A stretch of DNA of 64,000 nt. It comes from Bagarius yarrelli (Eukaryota; Chordata; Actinopteri; Siluriformes; Sisoridae). Under the pieces are notes generated by a model. It made no database searches. It saw only the letters and a program-made list of their open reading frames with translations, and had not been told where the DNA came from. A program made the position numbers and the translations under genes. Position 1 is the stretch's first letter; the number at the start of each line of letters is the position of its first letter. Shown here in pieces: positions 20,896 through 34,408 of the stretch. The stretch is from positions 407,037-471,036 of the forward strand of contig VCAZ01000111.1 of NCBI GenBank assembly GCA_005784505.1, given 5' to 3'.

Positions 20896-23800
20896 GCATA
20901 GTCCTCATAGTTCATGACCTTCTTCTTCAAAACCAGTTTAATGCTTTCGATTAGGGTTACAGGGAGTTTGGGTGTACCGGAGAAGCAGATCAGGGGACAA
21001 GTTTAGTGATACCTTTGCTCATATTTACATCAATCTATCCATTGCCATTTTTTTTTTCCCTCACTTTTTCAATTACTTTTATTCATTCTCTTTTTCTCCT
21101 TATGAAAGTGAGCTTTCATTCTTTTTTTTAGGTCATGCCACTCCCTTTCCTGCTCTCAAAGCCATATTCATAACACGAGGGGTGCAATCATAACAGCCTG
21201 GAGGCGTGTGTGTGTGTGTGTGTGTGTGGGTGAGTTTGTGTCTCTCTCTCTGTCAGTTAGTACATTGTGCTGCATTTATAATAATTTGAAAGTGAAGCTT
21301 TAATGTAAAAAACCTAAACTTCCTCAAATAAACAGGCAAATGTCAAAAGGTTTGCCCCCAAAAAGGGGACAAAAGGGATATTAGACACCAAAGCGACTTT
21401 GACCCAGCGCTTTTGTCTACTTTTGTTGTTATGACTCCAAATGGATGTTTTAGCTCCCAGACTTTGTGATTTATGTGTTGAGGGTTATAGTGATAATCCT
21501 ATCCTTCTAATGGCCTTGGCTTAGTCTGAACAATTTGCTAACACTCGCACTATAGGTCAAAGGTTATCTGTTGGTGGTTGCTGGGATCCTAGGTATTAAA
21601 TGTAAATGTGTGTGCTGATTTTTATAAAATCCATGTTTAGTTTCTTGTAAACTTTTCTAAAATCCTAGATCGGAGGTATTTAAACTCGGTCCTGGATGGT
21701 CGGGGTGTCCTGCATGGTTTGGCTCCAACCCTAATAAAACACACCTGAACCATCTAATCAAGGTGTTGCTAGGTATATTTAAAACATACAGGTAGGTGTG
21801 TTGAGGCAAGTTGGAGCTAAACTCTGCAGGACACTGGCCAAGTCAGGACAGAGTTTGGACACCCCGTCTTAGATGGTCCAAATGGTGTGCCTTGCCCCTA
21901 AGATGATGATTTCATATGAAAATCTACCATCTTTATTGAAATTTATTTACACTTAAATAGTATTGTAAAAATTATTGATAGACACTGGATCAATCCTGGA
22001 TCTTCCAATTAGCAGTCCAACACCTTAACCACTATGCTACCGCTACCGCTACCACTTCCCCTTTATTCTGTTCACAAAATAAACATGATGCGCAGATTTG
22101 TATTAGTTACTGACCGCTCGACAGATGGGAAAGTAGCGTACACTTAATTTTTTACTTAAACATCTGTGGTGTTAACTCACTGGGTCACTGAGTCACTGGC
22201 TGCCATTGAATATTCTATGAGCCGATGTCAATCTGGAGATGGCTAAATTATACCATCTGCCACCTGTATTTGCCTTCAGCATTTTTCACACTTATTTGTC
22301 AGCTTCTAAGGTAGAATTTCTGCCCAATTAATACTTGTCCAAATTCCAAAAAAACAGAATTAGGCAGAAATAGGCAGAGGAAGATTCAAATGCTTTAAAA
22401 CCACTTTTAAAGCTGCTCACAAGTTCAACTCTTAGTTATCGTCCTCCTTCACAGTTCTTCACCCACCACGAGTCATGTGATCGATGAAAGACCATGCTGC
22501 CTGTGGATATTTTCACAAGTCTGTTCTCACATCTCACCAACATCAGGCTGTTTATCTGAAAAGAGATTTCCTTTTCACATTGACTTCTGTTAAATATGTC
22601 ATGGCCTCATCCACCCTCTCTTTAAAGATATGAAATGGGGGAGATAGAGAGAGCGAGAGGTGGAACCGGATATGACCATGAGATGTATTTTACACAGGTT
22701 TGCATAGGGTTAATCCCAGGAGACATGTGGGTACAGCTTTTTTTACAGGGACAAATGATCTTTCTTTCTCTCTCCCCAAGTCTCTCTCTCATCTCTCTCT
22801 CCATTTCTCTTTCTATCTCTCTCCCTCCCTATATCTCTCTCTCTATTTCTCTCTCTCTCTCTCTCTCTCTCTATTTCTTTCTGTCTCTCTCTCTCATTTC
22901 ACATCTCTCTCTATCCCTTTCATCTCTCTCTTATCGCTCTCTCTCTTTATCTCTCATCTCTCTATTTTTTTTCTCTCTCTCTCCCTCTTTCTCTCTTATC
23001 TCTCTATCATCTCTTATCTCTCTCTCTTTCTCCCTCTCACACTCTCTCACTTTTTCTTTTTCTCCCACTACACACGTTGGCGTCAGCATTTCTCATCAGC
23101 AGCTCCTGATTCATGGTAGATATATAGATTCTCCTACGGATATTTAAAATGCATATCGAGTTCTGCTGCAATTATTCCCCTCGGATCTGAACATCCCATA
23201 GGTGAGTGATACGCGAGTATGAGTGAATTTATGTTAACATACTATTTTTTTTATATTCCAGGTCTGTAAATCGTACTCTGCTTTTCTGTCTTGAGTTTAA
23301 TAAATATTGTAGGTACAATATGTCATTTGTCCTCAGAATGTCTCTTTACATCCTGATAGCAATTATTAAGTTAAGCGATCTCAATGTATTTATATATTCT
23401 GTGGTCAAGAAATGTTCGTCCAATCAAAAGGTTCGGTCCAAACAACATGATAGGCTGTCAACATATGTAGGATACGTCATTAGAAAAAAATGCTAGATCG
23501 AAACAGAACAAAGACCCGAATTAATATTGATGTTGGGCAGCATGGTGGCTTACAACATTGCCTCACAACAAGAAGGTCCTGACTTCCATTCCCCGGCCTT
23601 TCTGTGCGGAGTTTGCATGTTCTCTCCATGCTTGCGTAGGTTCACTCCGGGTTCTCTGGTTTGGTGATTCAAAATTGCTCATAGGAGTGAGTGTGTGTGA
23701 TGGACTGGTGACCTGTCCAGGGTGTCCCCCTCCTGCCTTTTGCCCTTTCAGAGACGGCTGGGATAGACTTGAGCAGATCCTTGTGACCCTTGTGTCATGG

Positions 23801-26087
23801 TTACAGTATTTTATTGGACAGGTAGAATTGGATTTTGGTATGTTTTGATAGTAACTCGTAGCTTATGTAGCCTTTACGAATTAGCACAACTACAGCAACA
23901 GCGTGTAATCGGGTTCTATTTATATTTTAGTACTGTTACTCACTGTACTATAAAGTTTTCTCAACAGTGGATGACACATGATGTATTGCATTAATGTGGT
24001 TTCTGGCTGTCTAGTTTGTTTGTGGGTTTGGACGGCGAGAGTGGGACGTACTCTTTCAGTGCCATCGGGCTACGGTTAGCATTTTTCCAACATGTCCTAC
24101 TGAACCTTTAACTTTAGAGAAGATATGAATCACACTGGAAGTCATTCAAATAGGTAAGCTGTGGTGGTGAACTTTATAAACAAACTGTACAATAGTAAGT
24201 AAAATTACGGGCAGGTTCCGACCACAGCGCATTGTTTTCCAGAACAAGTAGCAGCGGTATAACTTTTTTGTGTTATAAAAACTAGATGTTTAATAAAAAG
24301 GTTTCTTTTATAATAATCGTGTTGATTACTTTGCAGTTACCCCAAGGCACTTATGTAACGCGGGCTGCTGGCACACGCCAACACTTTGCACAGGCAGCTC
24401 TGTGTGTGGATGAGTCATGGCAGAAAGCCTGAACGTTGTGCAACGATTAAGCCGCATTCAACGCTCTTGCGAAAATATTTGGAAGTGCGAAATTTGAACC
24501 CATGTGAGGAATCGCTGTTATGTTTTGCATGCTTTCAGTATGTCATGCCTGAGTTGCATGTTTAAAGGACGCCTCCATGATTTTGATGACTTTAGTTTAT
24601 AGATCTTTAGGAGATACTCTTGGTCCATATGTCTCTTTTTTTTAAAATATGGATTTTTTTTTTAAAATATGGTGACAGGAAGTGTGGTCTGAAATTACAG
24701 ATCAGAAGTCCTCACACCTTCTTCACTTCCATGCATTAAAAACCAGCTGAGAAACGTTTTGAAAATCTGAAGGTCTCTGTGGAGCAGTGGTGGCTCACAT
24801 GGTCAAGGCCATAAGTTGTTGATTGGATAACCAGGATCTGGACCTAGGTTCAAGCCCCACCACCGCCAGTCAGGCACTGTTGGCTCCTTGAGCAAGACCC
24901 ATTAACTCTTCCTGCTCCAGTGGTGCTCATAGCTGACCCGGCGCTCTGACCCCAACTTTCTAAGATGTAGAGTCTATGTGACAAATACAGACATTGGTGA
25001 TGTCGAAAGGGCATTTAAAAGCTGATGGTGGACCCCCTAAAAAATGGACCTACTTCCGTCCTTTTACTCTAGAATAATGCAATAAAATAATTTACTTTAC
25101 TACTGACGCAGATTTCTCTTCCTTGCATGTCTAAAAACAGAACCCTCGATCATGCTCCCATCACCCTCGATCACCAATGATCACATTACAGCGACAGTGT
25201 GTAAGTGGTGAAAGTGGTAGCCCAATGTTAGCTCAGTGGGTTTAACTCCACCACTGATGGGCCCCTGAGTAAGGCCCTTAACCTCCAATTGCTGGATAAG
25301 GACATCTGCTAAATGGCATGAATGTATTATTAGTTGCATGAACTTTCCAGAATTGTTGGAAAAACCCTGAACCAGAGCTTCAGGTCCTTCTCAGACTTCT
25401 CCAGCTTTCCTTCCACAGCTTTCCTCGCACAAGAAAACATCCGCAGCACACTTGTTGGTTCGTAGCGTTTCTGCTAATGCGCTCAACTGCACCCTACTCA
25501 GAGAACACAACAAAAAATGAGGAAGCGGGAAGTTTGGACGGCGAGGCATGAGAATGGCCTCTGTTATGTCATTAAAATATCCTGCTGGTGGGCTTCTGTG
25601 GAAAAAAGGAAACGTCTTTCAATTGTTTGTGGCAACAGCGGTCGCGTCAGACGTGCACGAGGGGCTGCGTTCCAACTCGGACAACAAAGGCGACAAATTC
25701 GATCGTCTAAACGAGCGACCTGGAGTGACCCAAGCTGTTTGGCTTGATGGAGATGTAGCATATGAAGCTTAAGCTAATGTGAATGTTTTGTTTTAGCTGG
25801 AAGAGTCGGCCATTTTGGCTTGTGTCCCACTTCAGTGGGACACAAGCCTTACTTTATTTACATGCGAACAGTATTTTAGATTAGATTTGTGGGCGTGTCC
25901 TCTTATTTACACTCCTGGTCAAGATGTCTAAGATTAGAGGAAAAGATTTTCTCGCCGTGACGTTATATACCTTCTTTTTTTATTTTATTTATCTTATTTT
26001 ATTTTATTTTATTATTTTTTATGCTTTTGCAATTATTCAGGCGACCGAGCAGATGTGGTGCATGTGTAGTGAGCATTTTATCTCATA

Positions 26088-26130
<43 letters not shown>

Positions 26131-26249
26131 TGTTGTGTGGTAGCAATTGGAAAAACTCAGCATTGAGCCCAAAATATATCACAGAACCCAACCAGGACAA
26201 CAAATAACAGAAAAGCTTGTATTTGAATGGACTTTTTGCACACACTACG

Positions 26250-26306
<57 letters not shown>

Positions 26307-26386
26307 TGGGGGTGGGGGGTGTTAACTGTATGACTCGGCTGTTTTTACATCTCCACGCTCTACAGCCTTCAATCTCGCTTTCTCTA

Positions 26387-26419
<33 letters not shown>

Positions 26420-26542
26420 ATTTATCTCTTTTTGACTGTCTTTATCTCTCTCATTCTTTCTCTTCCTGTTTCTCTCTTTCCCTCTGACTCTTTCTCTCTC
26501 TTCATCCATCTTTTTTTCTTCCTCTCTATTTCTCTCTCTTTG

Positions 26543-26574
<32 letters not shown>

Positions 26575-26806
26575 GAAATTGATTCTAGAAGCTCTTTACA
26601 GAAAGTCGATAATTTCCATAATTTGTTTTCCTTATTGAAAATATATATTTTGAAATTTGTCCAACATAATCTGTCCCTCTGATGTCCTCGTTCCTAATCC
26701 TGTCCAACCTCCTCACTTCCGAAGAGAACCTGTTATCTTCACCTTTTCCTCCTGTCTCTTTCTCAGTGTCACTGTCTCTAAACTGTACATCGTACATCCC
26801 ATTGTC

Positions 26807-26849
<43 letters not shown>

Positions 26850-28087
26850 AGTCTCTCTCTCTCTCTCTTTCTGAACTCTATATTCATCTTTTTTTCATCC
26901 TCTCTCTCTCTCTTTCTTTTCTCTCTCTCTCTCTCCTCTCTCTCTCTCATTGTGTCTCTGTCTCTATTTCTCTCATCTCTCATTGGTGTCTCTGTCTCTC
27001 GATATTTTATTGTCTCTCTCTTTCTTTCTCTCTCTCTCTCTCCCTCCTCTCTCTGAACTCTCTCATCTCTCTCTCATTGTGTCTCTGTCTCTATTTCTCT
27101 CTCTCTTTCTCTCTTTTTTTTCTGTTTCTCTGTCTCTTTGTTTTCTTACTTTCTTCCTTTCTTTCTTTCTTTCCAACCCGCCTGCACTCGCTTCTTCACC
27201 TCTTTTACATCTTCCCATAGCAAATTCACAGCAAACATAAAAAACATAAAAATACTACCACATCCGTTATTCGCAAAATAAAATAAAAATAAAGAAATAC
27301 AATTTTAGGAGGGACAGTGAATATATCGGTGGGAGGAGGTTAGAAATGAAGCTACCAGGCAGAAGGTAAAGAGGAGGTATATGGATGCAATAAACGAGGA
27401 CATGAAGTTGTTGAAGACACACACACACACACACACAGGCCTGTTCACACACTGTTTCAGCCATTAATAAGAGCAGGAGGTCTCTGTCTCCTCTGGGATC
27501 CCATCTGAGGTTGTCTAGGTTTTTGTAAATATGCAGCAGTCTGTTTCTTTTGTGCGACTTCCAGATGCAGAGGAAGAACCGCAAAGAGACGGAGAAACAC
27601 ACCAGCTAGCCGTTGTGCAAATACACACTGCTCAGGCTGACGAGTTGTGTGTTATTGATGGAAATTTCTCCAGACACTTTTTCATGTGAGTGTGTCTGTG
27701 TGAGTGTGTCTGTGTGAGTGTGTCTGTGGGATCGAGAACTGCATGGCTTTCCATGGAGGTCATAAGTTCAAGCTCCAGGTCTGCCAGAGAGCTACTGTTT
27801 TCTCAAAAAAAACCCCAAAACAATTGTCCCCCCAGTATGTATTTTCAGTTTGTGTCTTAATTATCATACTAACACCGTCATGAAACCCTCTCTCTCTCTC
27901 TCTCTCTCTCTCTATTTATCTATCTCTTTTTGACTGTCTTTCTCTCTATCCATCTTTTTTTCTCTCTCTCTCTCTCTGTCTCTCGTTCTCTCCGTTTCTC
28001 TCTCTCTCTTTCTCTCTGACTCTCTTTTTCTCTCTTTATCCATTTTTTTTCTTTCTCTCTCTGTCTCTCTTTCTCTCCCTGTTTCTT

Positions 28088-28125
<38 letters not shown>

Positions 28126-28206
28126 CCTGTCTCTCTCTCTCTTTCTCTCTCTCTTTATCCATCTTTTTTTTCTTCCTCTCTATTTCTCTCTCTATTTCTC
28201 TCTCTT

Positions 28207-28243
<37 letters not shown>

Positions 28244-28375
28244 CTCCTACCACCGCTTGTGCTGAGATGAGACAGAGACTCCTCTGTCATTAGCCTGTAT
28301 GCTAGCAGAGATTTACTTTAAAGTGTAAGGTACCAGTTAAGATTATGTTTATTAGCTTTATGTTGACCGAGATGA

Positions 28376-28429
<54 letters not shown>

Positions 28430-28558
28430 TAACTTTTGAGGTAGCTGTCTGGGAGACGTTTATCTTGTTTTTCTTCAATTCTTGGCTCTGCCATTGAAAC
28501 TTCTTTGTTGTGATGCCAGTGTTTATTCCCAGAGTTGAGACTGGAAAATCTCAAACAC

Positions 28559-28590
<32 letters not shown>

Positions 28591-29316
28591 ACACACACAC
28601 CATACAGTATCTTAATATGGCTTAATCCATATCCATTGACACACACACAGGTTTTGTCTTTTAATTCAGGGGTTTTCAAACCCCTTTTTTGTCCACCGAA
28701 CCCTTTTGAGGTTGAAGTAAAGTTTATATTTCAATAATTTAATAGCAAAAACATTGATTATTTATCTTTTTTTAAAGTTTTAATCAGTGGTATTTATTTT
28801 TATTACACTCATATGGCCCTGTAATGGACTGGTGATCTGTCCAGGGTGTCCCCCCTCCTGCCTTTTGCCCTTTCAGAGACGGCTTTCATCTTTTATACCC
28901 GCTTATTCCCTATTTCGGGGTCACAGGGATCTGCTGGAGTCTATCCCAGCCGTCTCTGAAAGGGCAAAAGGCAGGAGGGGGGACACCCTCTACAGGTCAC
29001 CAGTCCATTACAGGGCCACACTTACTTACACTCACTCCTATGGCCAATTTAGATTTTTGGACTGGTGGCCATCCTAAGTAGACCCACGCAAAGCATGGGG
29101 GAGAACTTCACACAGAAAGCCCCTGCCCGGGAATCGAACCCGTGACCTTCTTGCTGTGAGACAACAGTGCTAACCACTAAACCACTTATGGATGTGACCT
29201 CTCAAACACTCAATTGTATAGAGAAATTAGCTAAATGTACTGTAAGGCCGTCTGCCAAATGCCAGAAATGTAAATAAATATGTTTTAAGTTTTAAAAGTA
29301 ATTTTTAAGTGTATAT

Positions 29317-29365
<49 letters not shown>

Positions 29366-31720
29366 TATGTGTGTTAGGCGGTCACCGGCAGAAGTTTCGG
29401 GGAAGACTTTCGAGGCAGCCTGGATGATGGAATCCTGTTGTGCGAGTGAGTGCACATTTCAAAATGCACACTTGTTTGCACACACACTCACACACACACA
29501 CACACACACACACCTAGAAGTTACTCAACTGTCTAATAAACTACTGCTAACCATGTGACCCAGAGGTTTCGGCACTACATAAACGTGTTCTACCGAGCTG
29601 TGTTTTTTTAAGCTAGTCTGTATGATGAATGCTGAGAGAAAGAAATGACACCCGAGTGTAAAAGTTTAACGGTTTTAGCCGCGGTTGCTAAAGTGACTTA
29701 TTTTAACCAGAACAAGAGGGTAATAAGAGGGACGGACTGGGTGAAAGGCAAAATTCCTGGCAGTGAGTTCTGCCCATCTGTATTTTATTTTTATGTCCTG
29801 TGTAATTTATTAATGCTCAGTGTGACATCACTAACAATAAACGTCTGCGTATTTTTAGCACCTGTGTGGCCAAACCTGCTCTGTATATCGGTTAAATTTC
29901 CACCTCGGACCTTTGTTTTTGCATGTTCTCCTCTTCCGTCAGGGGTTTCCTGTGGGTTCTCTGGTGTCCTCCACCAGACATGCCTTAAAGGCTGATTTTT
30001 ATTGTTGGAATTGTCCCCTGTGTGTAAATTGGTGTTAGGTGTGTGGGCTGGTTGGTGGGGAATTGGTAGCACAGTGGTTAAGGTGTTGGACTGCTAACTG
30101 GAAGAGCTTGGGTTTGATTCCCAGCACCACCAAGTTGCCACCACTGGGCCCCCCAATTGCTTAGTTGTAGAAATGAGCTAAATGTTAGGACGTCTACCAA
30201 ATGTGGTAAATGTTAATGTACGTGTCTTCCCGTGTGGTCTCACTGTGTCCTCATTACCACCAGCTGATTATCAGAAACCAACATTTATATTTCTTTGTCT
30301 TTTTGTTCTCGAAACGTTCTTTTTTTTTCTATTATTTTATTTTTTTTTTTTTTTTACTAAAAACAATTGAAACACTTTAATCACAAGATTCTTGTTAGAA
30401 AATCTTTCTTCGTTTAATCCGAACTTTGTAAAATCTTCGCAAATAAAACCGTCTCGACGTTTCGTGGTTTCTTTATCTTACAAATTTTCTTCATTTACAC
30501 ACAACACAAAATCTACACAAAAATTAGTTCTAATTATAGGTTTGTGGTTTTACTGGCTGTGTTAATCAATTTGCCGGTAATTAAACTATTTTTAAAACCT
30601 TTTTTTTTTTTTAGCAACTCCCAAAAAAAAGCTCTTCTTTAGCTGAAGGTTGTTAAAATGATTATTTTTTCAGTACTGACAAATTTTGGACATTTCTGAG
30701 ATTTGGATATTCACCGTGTCTGAAATAAAAGCTTTTATTTTAGCTAAAAAAAAAAACCCAAAAACTGTGTTTTCATTTGCGCTTAAAGATTCAGAAAATT
30801 TTCTAACGGCAAGGACAGAAATCCGATTTTGAAGCCAGTCGATCTCAAATTTAACGTCGTAGATTCATTTTAACCAGTTGGAATCGTTAAAATGAGTAAA
30901 ATCTCTTCTTTTGTTTGTAAGGTTTTCTTCGCAGTTACGTAGATATTCGTTCATTGAATGTAAAATAAGTGAAAATGTGGTATTTGGGGTAATAACGACA
31001 CTTATTATTGCCCCTTTTGCCCCCTGTGAAACAGAATAGGTGTAATTGGATGCGTAACAAAAATGTTATAACTTTTCCATTAAATAGTCCAGTCGGCGGC
31101 GCGGGAGTCTTATGGAATGCGCATCGACATACGGTGTGGGATGCTTAATATTATAGTTGAGTCACAATTGGGGCAAAAAGCTCACCGGTGGGCCTTTTGT
31201 CTTGTACTGGTGGTCCTTTAACTCCAACCATTTAATGAAATGTCTTTAATGATTTATTTTACCACAAAATCTGTTGCTTTATCAATGTTCAGTAAATTAA
31301 AAAAAAAAAAAAATTTCCGCAATTATACATTATTGAAATAGTTCAAAGAAAATATTCCTGAAGGTGCGTCTTCCTGAAGGTGTGCCTTCAGTCCCATACT
31401 TGTAATATTCCTTGGAAATATTTAATAGGAATAAAATTCCCTTGAAAAAAGTCTAAAATGTTGTGATAGACAGCTTTTTTTTTTGTTTGTTTTCCTAATA
31501 ACTGCCACTGAACAGGAGACACGGTTCCATTTATCTGTCCTGACATGTCTGAAATAGTTAAGCTGGAATCAGACTGTCTGATAGTCGGTGTTTTCCAGGA
31601 CTGAGAGAAAGTGTGTGTCTAGCAATGCTAACAATAAGGTGACAAATTAATTTATATAAGTGTGAATCAAAACTTTTTAAACAATCTAAAGAGGCTTATA
31701 TAGAAACAGGACCTTTCTAA

Positions 31721-31756
<36 letters not shown>

Positions 31757-34363
31757 GGTTTGCTGGGTTCCTGTCATCGTTACATTTTAAACGAACAGAT
31801 GGCAGGTATTCATTTTCATAGCAAACTTTGATAAAGATGTCTAATTTCTTAAGCCGGTGTGTGTGTGTGTGTGTGTAAAGTTCAGCCTTTAAATAGAACT
31901 AAACACACTTCATTACTAACATTCCGGTCTTTACCGTGTCGTTAATAATTCCTGTTCGCAGACTTTGTCAATTTACATTTCTAGCATTCGGCAGACGTCC
32001 TTATCCAGAGTGACTTACATTTATCTCTCTTATACAACTAAGAAATTGGGAGTTAAGGGCCTTGCTCAGGGGCCCAGACGTGGTAGCTTGGTGGTGCTGG
32101 GAACCCACAATTATACAGTTTATAAAACTTTGCAGAGAATTTTATTGTATTTAAAAAAATCGAATGTTATTATTATGGTAATAAAACACACACACACACA
32201 CACACACTCACACAGGATATTCAAAGGTTATTCTTTTGGATAGTGTTCAGAAGACTGATCCTGTTTACTGCTGCGATTATTGATTTTTGTGTGTTTGTGT
32301 GTGTGTGTGTGTGTGTGTTCTAATCTATATGATCTTGCTTTGGAAAAGACATCCTATGTGACTTATTTAACGAGTTTGTTTGCGCCTTCTCGCATCTGGT
32401 TACGTTTAGACGCCACACAGGTGCGTCTCTAAAACCTGTCCTTAATCATATTCAGACAGACAGACAGACAGACAGACAATTAAAAAATAAACACTGATAA
32501 CACACAGGTGCAGCCCTAAAACATGTCTTTTATCATGGTCAGACAGACAGACAGACAGACAGAGGATCAAAAAAAATAAACACCGATAACACACAGGTAC
32601 AGCCCTAAAACATGTCCTTTATTACACCCAGACAGACAGACAGACAGACAGATTCGGGGGCACCCCTATATGTGAAACATGGCCAGATTGGATGGTTGCG
32701 TTCACATGATTGTGTGTGTAGGAACTGTTGTGTCTTAGGGCTTTATGTGCTGTCTCACCTTTAATGAACAGAGATGTCAAGATGATATGAAAGACATTTA
32801 CTCTCTCTCTCACACCCTCTCTCTCTATGTCTCTCTCTCACTCCCTCTCTCTTATGTCTCTTCTCTCTCTCTCTCAAACACCCTCTCTCTCTATGTCTCT
32901 TCTCTCAACACCCTCTCCAAAACACCTATCTCTCTATGTCTCTCTCTCACACCCTCTCTCTCTATGTCTCTTTCTCTCACACACCCTCTCTCTCTATGTC
33001 TCTTTCTCTCAAACACCCTCTCTCTCGTCTCTCTAAACACCCTCTCTTCTAGCCTCTCTCAACACCTCTCTCTCTGTCTCTTTCTCTCAAAACAAACAAC
33101 ACCCCCTCTCTCTCTGTCTCTCAAACACCCTCTATCTCTCTCTCTCTCTCTCATGTCTCTCTCTCTCTAAACTCCCTCTCTCTCTCACCTCTCTATCTCT
33201 CTCTCACATCTTATGTCTCTCTCTCTATGTCTCTCTACCCTCTATCTCTTGCTCTCTCTCTATGTCTCTCTCTCACACCCTCTCTCTCTATGTCTCTCTC
33301 TCTCCACCCTCTCTCTCTATGTATCTCTCTCATGTCTCATCTCTCTCACACCCTCTCTCTCTATGTCTCTTTCTCTCATATGTCTCTTTTCTCTCTACCC
33401 TCTCTCTCTATGTCTCTCTCTCACATCTTCCTCTAACACCCTCTCTCTCTATCTCTCTCTCTCACACCCTCTCTCTCTATGTCTCTCTCTCACACCCTCT
33501 CTCTCTATGTCTCTCTCTCACACCCTCTCTCTCTCTATGTCTCTCTCTCTCACACCCTCTCTCTCTATGTCTCTCTCTACTCTCTCTCTCCTCAACCTCT
33601 CTCTCTAACTCTCTCTCACACCCTCTCTCTCTATGTCTCTCTCTCACACACCCTCTCTCTCTATGTCTCTTTCTCTCAAACACCCTCTCTCTCTATGTCT
33701 CTTTCTCACACTCTCTCTCCTCTATGTCGCATTTCTCCTTTCTTTCTCCAGGTTGCTCAGTTCAATTAAGCCAGACCTTGTGAAGAAGATCAACAGGTTG
33801 CCGACTCCTTTAGCCGGACAAGTGAGTGTTCCTATTTTTATTAATTTATTCATTTTTGATCGAAGCTTTAGTGAAAAATATTTCTCCTAAGAATTTTTTG
33901 CTGCCCTATAGGCAATTTTTACAATACCTTATTTGAATAAACACTCAGTTGGGAATGTGTTAGCTTGGTGGTTAAGGTGTTGGACTGCTACTTGGAAGAT
34001 CAGGGTTTGATTCCCAGCACCACCACAGTAGGGCCCCTGAGAAAGGCCCTTAATCCCTAAACGCTCAGTTGTATAAAAGTGAGACATCAGTTGCTCTGAC
34101 ATATAAGGGCGTCCCAAAAATACAGTAAATATTAGTGCTCGACGTCGTGGTGTAGAAGGTTCTTCCAGATAGCGGTCCATCACCTTACCCACTGTGCTAC
34201 CACCTCCCCCAGCGAATACTGATTTTCAAATCGCGGTTAGTGTTTAAAGTTGCAAGACCTTCAGGACGTTCTTCACACCTACAAAAGTGTTCCATGCCAG
34301 TCTTCTATATTTTTTCCATCAGAAATAACGTTTAAATTGAAGGTAAGTGTGTATTGAACAATG

Positions 34364-34408
<45 letters not shown>

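Noticed and set aside
25817..25848. Hairpin as a microRNA precursor
   Set aside because: The stem has only 14 pairs and a 4-base loop, well under the usual length of about 30 pairs.
22635..28162. Low-complexity frames over CT, GA and TG blocks
   Set aside because: They arise from microsatellites; none has a start, splice sites or domain of its own.
32414..32652. Regularly spaced repeats resembling a CRISPR array
   Set aside because: The 'spacers' are also repeated and the units end in (CAGA)n; the context is a vertebrate intron.
32745..33783. Long overlapping open frames of Ser/Leu-rich protein
   Set aside because: They are translations of a CT-rich minisatellite, open in several frames on both strands, with no domain.
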